From Paenibacillus sp. 453mf (lineage in GTDB: Bacteria > Bacillota > Bacilli > Paenibacillales > Paenibacillaceae), in the NCBI RefSeq assembly GCF_900116105.1, contig NZ_FPAC01000001.1, forward strand, positions 1,540,862 through 1,604,861: a stretch of DNA of 64,000 bases. Reading direction: 5' to 3'. The position numbers were made by a program, and so were the translations under genes. The notes under the pieces were generated by a model. The model saw only the letters and a list, made by a program, of their open reading frames with translations. It made no database searches and was not told the origin of the DNA. Positions within the stretch are counted from its first letter, which is position 1. Every line of letters begins with the position of its first letter. Below are positions 26,570 through 35,290 of the stretch, one piece after another.

Positions 26570-27424
26570 CTACATATTTTTGTAAGAATCACAGAAAGAC
26601 AGGAAGGTAGGGGCAAGGTCAACCAGTGATTGAATGGCGTTACTTTGCTGACCGGCAGGCACATGACCGGGATAACGTACAATGAAAGGCAGCTTAATCA
26701 GATCTTCGTAGTGAAAACCGCCTTTTGCCTGTAAACCATGCTGTCCGAAGAAATGTCCATGATCTGTTGTAAAGACAACAATGGTGCTGTCGGCAAGTCC
26801 AAGCTCATCAAGCTTATCCATTATTTTGCCAATATATTTGTCCATGAGGCTTATCATTCCGTAGTAGACACCCACGAGCTTCTTCTTATCGTAATCTGTA
26901 AGCCTTGCACGCTTGCCGTATTCATAGTAATGATGGGAACGGTAACCGTGAATTCACTGACCTGTTTCCAACAAGTAAGAGAAGTCAGGATTATCCTCCT
27001 GCGTGTTACCAAACATGATCAAATCCATAGAAAGGACCATTGAACCCCCTCCAATAATCAAAATCATGCACGACAGGATGTGCTTCCAGAGAAGGGTAAG
27101 CCTCTGTGGACACTAAAGGCTGGAAGTGTGCTTTTCCAATGAGTGCAGTTTGATAGCCAGCACCCTTGAAATCCTCTCCATTTGTATGCCGATCTTCCAG
27201 CAGTTTGGTGCCCAGCGTCCACGCTCCATGTTGAATGGGTACATGCCGGTAATTATGGAGGCACGGCTAGGCGTGCATGTCGGGTTAGGACAGTAAGCTC
27301 TAAAAGTCGTTCCTTCTCTTACTAACCGATCGAGGTTAGGTGTATGCAGCTCATTATTGAATGCACCGATCGTATCCCAGTGCTGCTGATCGCTCGTAAT
27401 TAACAAAATGTTAGGTTTCTTCAT
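26570..27424 (-). pseudogene. Sulfatase (alkaline-phosphatase superfamily), multiple frameshifts, 3' truncated
   Basis: The first part reads MKKPNILLITSDQQHWDTIG with the sulfatase signature CTPSRASIITGMYP, in which the cysteine is the formylglycine site. Near 27238 a single-base shift moves the reading to another frame (QHGAWTLGTKLLEDR, then GYQTALIGKAHFQPL and HDFDYWRGFNGPFYGFD). Further shifts follow around 26950-27040. The original frame returns at 26875 (DKLDELGLADSTIVVFTTDH, GGFHYEDLIKLPFIVRYP). It stops after FLSFCD, missing the last 120-150 residues of the family. At least three frame breaks and the truncation make it non-functional. Confidence 0.88.
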
Positions 27425-27565
27425 CGGACAGCCTCCTTCTTACGAAAATTATAAAAAAAGAACAGCACAGATGAAATAACTTAATGTATGATAGATTTAT
27501 CATGTCTCCAACCGATTATCGAAATTCATATGCAGCTAATTTTGGAACATCCTGAGGTGAATTCA

Positions 27566-28552
27566 TTGAGACCGATATTGTTAGGAATATTCGCAGCCTT
27601 CTTTTTCGCATTTACTTTCGTCTTAAACGCGTCGATGGAATTGTCCGGCGGCAGCTGGATCTGGAGCGCCTCGCTCCGTTATATATTTATGATTCCGTTT
27701 CTAATCGTGATTGTCATGCTTAGGAAGAATTTCAGACCATTGATAGCCGAGATGAAAAAACAACCGAGAATCTGGCTCTTGTGGAGCTGTGTTGGCTTTG
27801 GTTTGTTTTATGCTCCATTATGCTTTGCTGCTGTCTATTCTCCTGGATGGCTAGTTGCAGGTACATGGCAATTTACGATCATTGCAGGCATGCTGCTCGC
27901 CCCTTTATTTACGGAAACGATACATACTTCTACAGGTGTACTTCAGATAAAAGGTAGAATTCCTCTGAAGGGACTTCTGATGTCATTCATTATCTTACTT
28001 GGCATTGTGCTGATGCAGGCTCAGCATGCAAAGAGCTTTTCTCTTGAGAACTTGCTGCTAGGAGCACTCCCCGTATTTATCGCTTCTTTTGCCTATCCGC
28101 TTGGCAATCGCAAAATGATGGAGCTGTGCGAGGGAAGATTAGACGCCTATCAAAGAGTGCTGGGAATGACACTAGCAAGCCTTCCATTCTGGGTTCTGCT
28201 GTCTGTGTATGGCCTTGCTATGGAAGGCATGCCTAGTCTTGATCAGAGTATTCAGTCGCTGCTTGTGGCCTTATGTTCCGGAGTCATTGCGACGGTACTA
28301 TTCTTCAAGGCAACCGATATGGTAAGGGGGAATATGCAGAAATTAGCCGCTGTAGAAGCAACGCAGTCCATGGAAGTGCTGTTTGCACTCGCAGGTGAAG
28401 TATTATTATTGTCCATTGCAATTCCTTCAGCTATTTCTTGGATTGGAATGTTTATCGTTGTGATTGGTATGGTGCTGCATAGTTATGTTTCTCGGATTGA
28501 AGATCATAGTGTAGAAAAAGGATATTCATTCAAGCATGGAGATCATTCCTAG
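27566..28552 (+). CDS. EmrE-type multidrug resistance efflux transporter family protein
   Basis: A ten-helix membrane protein of about 328 residues in the drug/metabolite superfamily, of the branch annotated as multidrug resistance efflux transporter family (PF13536-like). Typical pieces are FAAFFFAFTFVLNASMELSG, SASLRYIFMIPFLIVI, YSPGWLVAGTWQFTIIAGML and the C-terminal VEATQSMEVLFALAGEVLLL. Substrates are unknown. The frame is open from 27488, but the TTG at 27566 behind GAGGTGA is the likely start, since the first conserved residues follow it directly. Confidence 0.85.
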   Translation: MRPILLGIFAAFFFAFTFVLNASMELSGGSWIWSASLRYIFMIPFLIVIVMLRKNFRPLIAEMKKQPRIWLLWSCVGFGLFYAPLCFAAVYSPGWLVAGTWQFTIIAGMLLAPLFTETIHTSTGVLQIKGRIPLKGLLMSFIILLGIVLMQAQHAKSFSLENLLLGALPVFIASFAYPLGNRKMMELCEGRLDAYQRVLGMTLASLPFWVLLSVYGLAMEGMPSLDQSIQSLLVALCSGVIATVLFFKATDMVRGNMQKLAAVEATQSMEVLFALAGEVLLLSIAIPSAISWIGMFIVVIGMVLHSYVSRIEDHSVEKGYSFKHGDHS

Positions 28553-28613
28553 CTCAATTGGGTAATAATATGAATATCTAGCTTCGAGCCTAATAAGACA
28601 GGAGAGATTTAAT

Positions 28614-29090
28614 TTGGATCTAAGAATTCGTAATGCTATTGAAGGAGATATCCCATCCATTATTCAATTAAGACAGGAATATGATGAAGTCATAGCTGAC
28701 AGAAGACCTGATCTGTACAAGCTTGCTGACAACTATACGGAGGAAGAAGTTCGAGGATTCCTCGGTGCTCATCATTCGGAGGTGATCGTAGCCGAGTCCA
28801 CGAACAATGTGATCGCAGGTTATGCCATCGTAGATGAAGAGAAGGTGAATGAACACAAGATATACAGGGAAAGAAAGGTATTATTCATCCGTGATTTCTG
28901 TGTTCGTGAGGAGATTCGGGGAGCAGGAGTAGGTCAATCTTTAATGGAGTTTATCATAGAGCTCGGTAAAGAGAGACAGGCAAATGCAATTGAGATCGAT
29001 GTACTTGCAGATAATGAGCGTGCAGAAGCCTTTCTGGAATCAAATGGAATGAGCACCAAATCGATAAGATATGAAATGGAGATTGATTAA
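28614..29090 (+). CDS. GNAT-family N-acetyltransferase
   Basis: A protein of 158 residues with the GNAT fold: N-terminal LRIRNAIEGDIPSIIQLRQE, a central strand VLFIRDFCVREEIRG, the acetyl-CoA loop RGAGVGQSLMEFII (the R/Q-x-x-G-x-G/A motif) and AIEIDVLADNERAEAFLES, ending in a strand after NGM. The substrate is unknown. The TTG start at 28614 follows CAGGAGAG. A gap of about 60 bases from the EmrE-like gene suggests possible co-transcription, and a terminator closes the unit. Confidence 0.9.
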   Translation: MDLRIRNAIEGDIPSIIQLRQEYDEVIADRRPDLYKLADNYTEEEVRGFLGAHHSEVIVAESTNNVIAGYAIVDEEKVNEHKIYRERKVLFIRDFCVREEIRGAGVGQSLMEFIIELGKERQANAIEIDVLADNERAEAFLESNGMSTKSIRYEMEID

Positions 29091-29113
29091 AATTCGATTG
29101 GTCAATAGGTAAT

Positions 29114-29156
29114 AAAAAACAGGCAGACATTTTTAGAATGTCCTGCCTGTTTTTTG
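29114..29156. terminator. Bidirectional terminator between GNAT and antiporter genes
   Basis: AAAAAACAGGCAG...CTGCCTGTTTTTT, extended by ACATT/AATGT, lies between two convergent stop codons. Confidence 0.93.
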
Positions 29157-29169
29157 ATATGACTCTATT

Positions 29170-30342
29170 TTATTTCTGGGAACTAGCTTGACTCAATTGA
29201 TTCGCGTGTTTATCTGCGAACATGATTTTTAGAAGCGGTGGCGTAACGAGCGTCGTTACAATGACCATAATAATAACCGAAGTGTAATACTGTGGATCCA
29301 ATAGACCTGAAGCAAGGCCTGTTCCGGCGATAATCAAGGCGACTTCACCCCGGGATATCATTCCCGTACCAATCGAGAAGGAGGAATGCGTATTGAATCC
29401 TGTCAATTTGGCACCCAGTGCTCCACCCAGGAGCTTCGTGAGAATGGCTGCCACGCTCAGGACGATAATAAACCCGATCTGAGAACCAACGCCTTCGAAA
29501 TTCACATTAAGTCCAATACTTACAAAGAATACGGGAACAAACAAGCTGTATGCGATCGGCTCAAGCTTATGCTCAACAGTGTGTTTGTACGGAGTTTGGG
29601 AAATGGCAATACCTGCTGCAAATGCTCCAATAATACCTGCAACGCCCATCCACTCGGCAAAATAAGAGAAGGCAAGTGCGATGATAACACCACCGGATAT
29701 TACCGTCTCCGACACTCTAAGCTTACTGATCCACTTCATGACGAGCGGAACGACCCAGATCGCTGCTGCGATAATGACAACGAAGAACAATACTTTCTTA
29801 CCGATAAGCGAACCAATACTTACGGATTCTCCTGTTCCTAACAGACTCATCATAACAGCAAGCAGTACAACGACTAGAATATCATCCACTACGGCAGCTC
29901 CCAGTATCGTCGTACCTTCGCGTGAATTCAGTTTATTCATTTCCTTCAGTGTTTGAACGGAGATACTCACCGATGTGGCACAGAGCAGAAGTCCAAGGAA
30001 TAAGGCATGGCTTTGCTCAATCCCGAAAGCCAAGGCAGAGCTGTATCCGCCTACGAACGGAAGGATGATACCCCCAACGGCGACGGCCAGAGCTGCCTTC
30101 CAATTCTTACGGAGCTCCTCCAGATCCGTTTCCAGCCCAGCAATAAACATGAGGATCAAGACACCAATTTCTGAGAATTCATGAATAAATGATGTTTGAT
30201 GTATCCATCCAAGCACAGCCGGACCCAGAATAACACCGGCGATCAGTTCACCAAGAACGGACGGCTGACCCAGCTTGAGGGACAAGTGACCTGCCAGTTT
30301 AGTGAAGATGAGGATGAGTACTAAGTGTAAAATAAATTCCAT
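29170..30342 (-). CDS. Cation:proton antiporter, CPA2 (Kef/NapA) type
   Basis: A membrane protein of about 390 residues with twelve to thirteen helices: LGQPSVLGELIAGVILGP, EIGVLILMFIAGLETDLEEL, LGAAVVDDILVVVLLAVM (the ion-binding Asp-Asp pair) and SIGTGMISRGEVALIIAGTG. It exchanges Na+ or K+ for protons. It has no TrkA-N/TrkA-C domain, so any regulatory partner would be separate. I choose the ATG at 30342, which has AAAGGAG seven bases before it, over the ORF start at 30366. The long leader with a terminator in front suggests attenuation control. Confidence 0.92.
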   Translation of the reverse strand: MEFILHLVLILIFTKLAGHLSLKLGQPSVLGELIAGVILGPAVLGWIHQTSFIHEFSEIGVLILMFIAGLETDLEELRKNWKAALAVAVGGIILPFVGGYSSALAFGIEQSHALFLGLLLCATSVSISVQTLKEMNKLNSREGTTILGAAVVDDILVVVLLAVMMSLLGTGESVSIGSLIGKKVLFFVVIIAAAIWVVPLVMKWISKLRVSETVISGGVIIALAFSYFAEWMGVAGIIGAFAAGIAISQTPYKHTVEHKLEPIAYSLFVPVFFVSIGLNVNFEGVGSQIGFIIVLSVAAILTKLLGGALGAKLTGFNTHSSFSIGTGMISRGEVALIIAGTGLASGLLDPQYYTSVIIMVIVTTLVTPPLLKIMFADKHANQLSQASSQK

Positions 30343-30546
30343 ATCTTTCTCCTTTCGTTTCCACATTTATGTTGTTACATAATCGAAGGAAATATCCACT
30401 CTCAATTAAAAAAGGCGCATTTACGCAAGCTCTCCGTAAACACGCCTTAAAAATAAACAGAGAGGGGCCTTGTGTGGCAGGCTCCTCCCATGAACAACAT
30501 ATTTGGTTTTAACTGAATCATGCGTTATCAAATTGATTCAACTATA
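30343..30546 (-). promoter_or_regulatory. Leader RNA with terminator in front of the antiporter gene
   Basis: Transcription from the promoter at 30553-30581 would give a leader of about 205 bases. On the minus strand it folds a hairpin GGGAGGAGCC/GGCCCCTCTC (about 30467-30496; nine of ten pairs) and then a terminator (30408-30450). The terminator loop contains GGAGAG, complementary to the CTCTC of the first hairpin, so alternative pairing is possible. Ion transporter genes are often controlled by riboswitches, but I could not match this sequence to a known class. The right part (30582-30732) holds nothing I can name. Confidence 0.6.
30408..30450 (-). terminator. Terminator inside the antiporter leader
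   Basis: On the minus strand AAGGCGTGTTTACG pairs with CGTAAATGCGCCTT, followed by T residues. It lies 65 bases before the antiporter start and downstream of a SigA-type promoter. Confidence 0.85.
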
Positions 30547-30552
30547 ATCATT

Positions 30553-30581
30553 ATTATAACAGTTTCAAATCATTTTGTGAA
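30553..30581 (-). promoter_or_regulatory. SigA-type promoter of the antiporter transcript
   Basis: On the minus strand TTCACA (30581-30576), a 17-bp spacer, then a consensus TATAAT (30558-30553). Confidence 0.7.
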
Positions 30582-30732
30582 TATGCTGCAACCATTTATT
30601 TTGTAAATCACATCAAGAAGGATGGTAACACGAAGAGCAATTCACACTATTCCTGCTCTAAGCCAAAGCTCCAATACCTCGGACATGATCTTTCACTGTG
30701 AGCTCTGACGAATCGCATGGTCTCTGAAACTG

Positions 30733-31563
30733 CTAACGCGGAAGCTTGGAATGATATCTGGCTCTTAGCTGCTGCAAATGTCTAAGCTTGCTGAGACTTT
30801 CTTCATTCATGGCAATGCCCACATTGAGAATCAAATTCTCAATTACAAACACAGGTCCAATCATGGAATGGAATTCCCATACTTCACCTCTACCGGCATA
30901 CAGCACGAGATCCGCCTGACTTGCCCGAGGATATACCAAGCGGTCCGTAATCAGAATAACTCGATATCCTGCTTCTTCTGCATAATCCAATATCACTTCA
31001 ATCTCCGGCTTTAACTGCACGAAACCAAAGACAAGCAGCACGTCATCAGGGCCGGCATGCATCAGCGATTCAAGCAATTCTTGACCACTTGGGGCCATAA
31101 TCTGAATATGGAATCCAAATCGATGTAATCGAAACGCGAACAGTTCTGCGAGCGAAATACATGGACCTGGCGCAAAAATAAAGATCTGCCTCGCTTGCCG
31201 TATCGCTTCAGAGGCTTCGTTCAATACTTTTAGATCCAGTCGTTGACATGTCTCTTCTAAATGCTGATGAATTGTGCCCAGCAGGGTTTGTGGCAGAGGA
31301 AGTCCTTCGATCTTGCTTATCGTTTCTTCTAATTTGACCGCAGGTGCAGACTCCAGGCGGAAACGTAGCTTTGCCTTGAATTGTTTGGCATTGACGTAGC
31401 CCACCGATTTCCAGAACCTTGAGACGGAGGCAATGCTTATTCCCACCTCATCTGCAATCTCCTGTTCTGTCATATATAGAATCCGCTGCTCATTCCGCTG
31501 TATAAAATCAGCCAGCAGCCGCTGATTGGTAGAGAAATGTTTTTTACCCCATTCTTCATACAT
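30733..31563 (-). CDS. MurR/RpiR-family transcriptional regulator
   Basis: A protein of about 276 residues. The N-terminal 80 form the RpiR helix-turn-helix (EQEIADEVGISIASVSRFWK, VNAKQFKAKLR). Residues 120-250 are an SIS phosphosugar-binding domain (IFIFAPGPCISLAELFAFRL, DDVLLVFGFVQLKPEIEVIL). Such regulators sense sugar phosphates. It diverges from the ECF transporter operon, and an inverted repeat lies in the shared region (31634-31651), so it very likely controls that operon. The GTG at 31581 is part of the ribosome binding site GTGGAGG, so I take the ATG at 31563. Confidence 0.9.
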   Translation of the reverse strand: MYEEWGKKHFSTNQRLLADFIQRNEQRILYMTEQEIADEVGISIASVSRFWKSVGYVNAKQFKAKLRFRLESAPAVKLEETISKIEGLPLPQTLLGTIHQHLEETCQRLDLKVLNEASEAIRQARQIFIFAPGPCISLAELFAFRLHRFGFHIQIMAPSGQELLESLMHAGPDDVLLVFGFVQLKPEIEVILDYAEEAGYRVILITDRLVYPRASQADLVLYAGRGEVWEFHSMIGPVFVIENLILNVGIAMNEESLSKLRHLQQLRARYHSKLPR

Positions 31564-31633
31564 CCGATTGTATACCTCCACTAATTATGTTATCCCCGCG
31601 ACTAAACACTCCTAAATATAAGGATTTATTGTT

Positions 31634-31651
31634 ATGTAAATATTTTTACAT
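31634..31651. promoter_or_regulatory. Candidate RpiR operator
   Basis: The perfect inverted repeat ATGTAAA-TATT-TTTACAT lies between the divergent RpiR and ECF genes. A TATAAT-like -10 box for the ECF operon is visible near 31721-31726. Confidence 0.5.
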
Positions 31652-31765
31652 CGTCAAAAATAATGAAAAAATGTTGATTCTGCGTTAATAAAACTGGAAT
31701 TTAGCGATAATCAGACCTTCTTATAATGGTGTTATATTTCACGATTAGAGGAGGAACTTAACAAG

Positions 31766-32644
31766 ATGAATACATTGTCTGCGCGGTACACACTGACCTC
31801 ATCACAAAAAATGATGATATTTGTCCTGTCCATGTCTTTGTATGGTTTGTCCAACATGTTCACAGAACTGATTCCAAGCGTGCAGCTTGGGCCTATCGAA
31901 TTATCGGTGGAGTACTTCGCGTTTATTCCGCTCACGCTGTGTATGCTGTTTCATCCGCTGTATGCGGCGGTAGGTGCATCGGTAGGAGAGATCATCTTCG
32001 GTGAGCTGATGCTCGGTCAATTCGGCGGCCTCGGAGAAGTGGAGAAATTCATCACTTTTTCCTTGGCGATGTACACAGCGGGAAGGTTGGTTACGGATCC
32101 GACGAACAAGCGTCAGGTAGGTATAGCAGCGATTACAGGGGTTGCCATTCATCAGCTGCTTAGTTCTATAGTGGATATCGTCAAGGTCTGGGTAGGTGTA
32201 GAAGAGCTTGAAGCGGTAGAGGGTCTCGCTGAAAGTATCGTCGTCATCGAAGGGGTCGGTTTCCTAAACGATGTGTTATTCTCAGGCATCTTGTTCGCCC
32301 TGCTTCCGACCCTTTATCTTGTTCCTCGGCTGTATGGAAAGATCGAACCGCTTCTAGGGATACGTCCCCGTCATAAAGGAATGAAATACGAAACAGCTGC
32401 ATGGTTATCACCGAAATATGTGATCGTTAGTGTGATCCTTGCCGTCGTAGCTGTAGGAGCAGAGATTCTCTCTGAGACGGAATGGAATATTGCGGAATGG
32501 GAGGATGTCTTCACAGCCTTATCAGAACAGCAGCTAATATGGATCAGTATTGGAGCAGCTGCACTAATAACGGTCATTACGCTCATTGCAATGCGCAGCA
32601 GAGCAGGCAAGTCGGATAAAGGAACGGAGACAAAAAATGTGTGA
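31766..32644 (+). CDS. ECF transporter substrate-binding (S) component, substrate unknown
   Basis: An integral membrane protein of 292 residues with about seven helices. It is placed as the S component because it directly precedes and overlaps the dual ATPase and T genes. The stretch EYFAFIPLTLCMLFHPLYAA followed by VGASVGEIIFGELMLGQFGG resembles the second and third helices of other S proteins. It is longer than most S proteins (170-220 residues), with an extra C-terminal helix after residue 260. I do not recognise the substrate group. Regulator (sugar-phosphate type) and hydrolase neighbours hint at a sugar-like or phosphorylated compound. Confidence 0.75.
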   Translation: MNTLSARYTLTSSQKMMIFVLSMSLYGLSNMFTELIPSVQLGPIELSVEYFAFIPLTLCMLFHPLYAAVGASVGEIIFGELMLGQFGGLGEVEKFITFSLAMYTAGRLVTDPTNKRQVGIAAITGVAIHQLLSSIVDIVKVWVGVEELEAVEGLAESIVVIEGVGFLNDVLFSGILFALLPTLYLVPRLYGKIEPLLGIRPRHKGMKYETAAWLSPKYVIVSVILAVVAVGAEILSETEWNIAEWEDVFTALSEQQLIWISIGAAALITVITLIAMRSRAGKSDKGTETKNV

Positions 32645-34451
32645 ACCCGTTATTCAATTATCCAATATATCGTTTACATATCCCGGTGATGTAATTCCTG
32701 TATTAGAAGAAGTATCGCTCACAGTGAACAAAGGTGATTTCATCGCAATCGTTGGAAGCAATGGGTCAGGCAAATCAACCTTGTGCAAGTTATTTAACGG
32801 TCTCATCCCTCATTATTATGCAGGCGAATACACAGGGGATTCAAAGGTCTGTGGATTGGCTACTGAAACAGCAGCTGTAGCAGAACTATCCCGATATGTA
32901 GGCTATGTATACCAGGATTTTGAGAATCAGCTGGTCAGGCCTACCGTCATGGACGATGTTATGTTCACACCACTGAATTACGGATATAAGGATTACGCAG
33001 CCCGCGGGGAGAGAGCACTTCGTATGATGGGTCTCTATGGTGTAAAGGATTCATTCATCTGGTCACTTAGTGGTGGACAGAAGCATTTGCTGGCACTCGC
33101 CGGTGCGCTCGCCATGGATCCTGAAATTCTGGTGATCGACGAGCCAGTATCACAGCTTGATCCGCGTCATGCCCGGCAAATATACGATATTCTAAAGCAT
33201 CTGAATGAGGATTTAGGAAAAACAATTATTGTCATTGAACATCATGCAGAATTTATTGCTGATTATTGTAATGAGGTCGTATTGATGGATCGTGGTCGAA
33301 TCAAGTGGAAGCGTCCTGTCCGCGAGGCATTATCTTCAGTGGAAACCTTGCTGGAGCTCGGGATCTTCCCGCCTCAGGTGACACAGGCTGCTTGGCATGT
33401 TGCCTATCCACAGAGTCCGGATTCACAGAGGGATCATTCGTCTAAGGAACAGCTTCTTCCCATAACACTAGAGGAAGCAATACATTGGTTTGCTGCTGAG
33501 GAGAGAACAGAGGTGAAGACTCTTGAGATGCCGCTTATCCACCAATCCGAAACAACAGATACGGCAAATACAATGATCCTGGCTGAAGATGTCCATCTGT
33601 CCTACCGAACAATCCTTAAAAAAATGCAGTCCGTATTAGACGGAGTTGATCTACAAATTCATTCCGGTGAATCCGTAGCCATCGTAGGTAATAACGGGGC
33701 AGGCAAATCTTCTCTCTTGAAATTGATTGCCGGAATCGTGAAGCCGACGTCGGGTTACATGCAGGTAAACGGGCAGGACGTAAGAGTAATGACACCTGAG
33801 AAAATGGCTAGGCATACAGCTTATGTATACCAAAATCCAGAGGAAATGTTCATCGAAGATTCGGTTGAAAAAGAAATTGCATACTATCTGAACGCTCATC
33901 GTGTACCCGATAAAGATCAGCGGCTTGCCGACATGCTTCAGCATTTCCGACTAGATGAGCTTAGGGACAAGGATGCCCGTCTGCTTAGCGGTGGACAGCA
34001 GCGCCGTACGGCTCTGGCGATTGGGGCAGCCATGGAGCCTGCAATTATGCTTCTTGATGAACCTACAGCAAATCTGGATATAGCGACCAAACACGAAATG
34101 CAGCAAGTATTAGCTTCGTTAAAAGATAAAGTTGAGACGGTCATTATTGCCACTCATGATATGCAGCTGGTCTCCGAGTGGGCTACGCGAATCATCGTTA
34201 TGCATCAAGGGGTTGTTCTGGCAGACGGAACGAAGGAAGAAATCTTTGCTGACGGGAGATTGCTGGAGCGTGCAGGTCTAGTGTCGACTCAGCTCATGGA
34301 ACTAAGCCTTGCTCTAGGATTGCCAAGGATCTGCTACACGCTTGATGAGTTTCTTGCATTTTATTCTCCTGCAAGCGGGCCTGAGCTAACGGGGGAAGGG
34401 GAGGTGAGCACATGGATATCGTCCGAAAAACGCTTGACCGCATCTCCGTAG
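32637..34451 (+). CDS. ECF transporter fused ATPase (EcfA-EcfA') component
   Basis: A protein of about 605 residues with two ATP-binding domains. The first has Walker A GSNGSGKST, signature LSGGQKHLLALAGA and Walker B ILVIDEPVSQLD; the second has GNNGAGKSS, LSGGQQRRTALAIG and IMLLDEPTANLD. Both H-loops are present (IEHHAEF, ATHDMQL). A single dual-ATPase subunit beside S and T genes is the arrangement of YkoEDC-type and related ECF systems. The ATG at 32637 overlaps the end of the S gene (ATGTGTGA), so the genes are translationally coupled. Confidence 0.93.
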   Translation: MCEPVIQLSNISFTYPGDVIPVLEEVSLTVNKGDFIAIVGSNGSGKSTLCKLFNGLIPHYYAGEYTGDSKVCGLATETAAVAELSRYVGYVYQDFENQLVRPTVMDDVMFTPLNYGYKDYAARGERALRMMGLYGVKDSFIWSLSGGQKHLLALAGALAMDPEILVIDEPVSQLDPRHARQIYDILKHLNEDLGKTIIVIEHHAEFIADYCNEVVLMDRGRIKWKRPVREALSSVETLLELGIFPPQVTQAAWHVAYPQSPDSQRDHSSKEQLLPITLEEAIHWFAAEERTEVKTLEMPLIHQSETTDTANTMILAEDVHLSYRTILKKMQSVLDGVDLQIHSGESVAIVGNNGAGKSSLLKLIAGIVKPTSGYMQVNGQDVRVMTPEKMARHTAYVYQNPEEMFIEDSVEKEIAYYLNAHRVPDKDQRLADMLQHFRLDELRDKDARLLSGGQQRRTALAIGAAMEPAIMLLDEPTANLDIATKHEMQQVLASLKDKVETVIIATHDMQLVSEWATRIIVMHQGVVLADGTKEEIFADGRLLERAGLVSTQLMELSLALGLPRICYTLDEFLAFYSPASGPELTGEGEVSTWISSEKRLTASP

Positions 34452-35245
34452 AGCGAATCAAGCTGGAGCTGTTAGGGACTGCCTATGGCAGATCAACGAC
34501 ATTTATTGGAAGGCTGGATCCAAGAACCTTGCTGCTGTGGTATCTGTTCTTTGCGATCGTCCCTTGGTTTATACATAACACAACTGTACTGTTCGGTATG
34601 TTTGTGTTTATCGTTAGTATGACTGCACTCGCGCGGGTCAGCTACGTCATTCTCATTATTTTAACGCTAGGTCTCATTGGTCAAGTAGGGTGGATGTTTC
34701 TGTTCTCCATGCTGTTTGGAGGCAGCCTTGAATCATTATTGCCGCTTCTCACCCTTACACTGAAATTATCCGTTATTTCACTAGCGAGTATTGCTGTATT
34801 TTCCAGCATGGATCCAGAGAAATTGAGTGACGGACTTTCTGCGTTTGGAGTTCCTGAAGCATTCTCGTTCAGCTTATCGTATGGTTATCGGATACTACCT
34901 ACACTGTTATCAGAGTTTCATCAAATCTTGTTGTCTTATCGGCTAAGAGGACGTTCGCCTGAAAGTCCTGGCGTTCTCTACATCAGGAACATCATTTACT
35001 ATTTGCGCATATTGGTGCTCAGCTTCTACCCACTCATGCTGAATACGGCTAAACGTTCAAGGACGACCGTTGAGGCCCTTGAGACAAGAGGTTTTACGTA
35101 CGGGATGAATCATCCTGAAGTAAAGAAGCTGAGGCTGTCCTATCTTAAGATTCAAGCAATCGATGTTTATTTTATTATTTTTTCATTGGCTTATGTCGGC
35201 TGGCTGTTCTGGTTTGGGGAGAGGCTTCCGAACTTGCTGTATTAA
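34412..35245 (+). CDS. ECF transporter transmembrane (T) component
   Basis: A protein of 277 residues of the EcfT/CbiQ family. N-terminal TFIGRLDPRTLLLWYLFFAI is typical. Six helices are predicted, and the coupling helices carry the Ala-Arg-Gly-like signatures SYRLRGRSPESPG and TVEALETRGF that contact the ATPases. It overlaps the ATPase gene by 40 bases and has its own GGGGAGGTG ribosome binding site. It completes the S-AA'-T operon. Confidence 0.92.
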   Translation: MDIVRKTLDRISVERIKLELLGTAYGRSTTFIGRLDPRTLLLWYLFFAIVPWFIHNTTVLFGMFVFIVSMTALARVSYVILIILTLGLIGQVGWMFLFSMLFGGSLESLLPLLTLTLKLSVISLASIAVFSSMDPEKLSDGLSAFGVPEAFSFSLSYGYRILPTLLSEFHQILLSYRLRGRSPESPGVLYIRNIIYYLRILVLSFYPLMLNTAKRSRTTVEALETRGFTYGMNHPEVKKLRLSYLKIQAIDVYFIIFSLAYVGWLFWFGERLPNLLY

Positions 35246-35290
35246 CCGATTGACAGAATGATTCCTAACTCAAGTTATAACTAAGGAGAG

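Noticed and set aside
26465..26629. Plus-strand open stretch of about 54 codons next to the sulfatase remnant
   Set aside because: No start codon with a ribosome binding site and no family match. It may be a fragment of something lost, but it cannot be named.
30510..30543. Fifth copy of the inverted-repeat element (GAATCATGCG...AAATTGATTC)
   Set aside because: Only the last ten bases resemble the repeat end; the core with the promoter is missing.
30467..30546. Assignment of the antiporter leader to a known riboswitch class (c-di-AMP, Na+, Li+)
   Set aside because: I could not see the conserved cores of these classes by eye; only the hairpin/terminator layout is supported.
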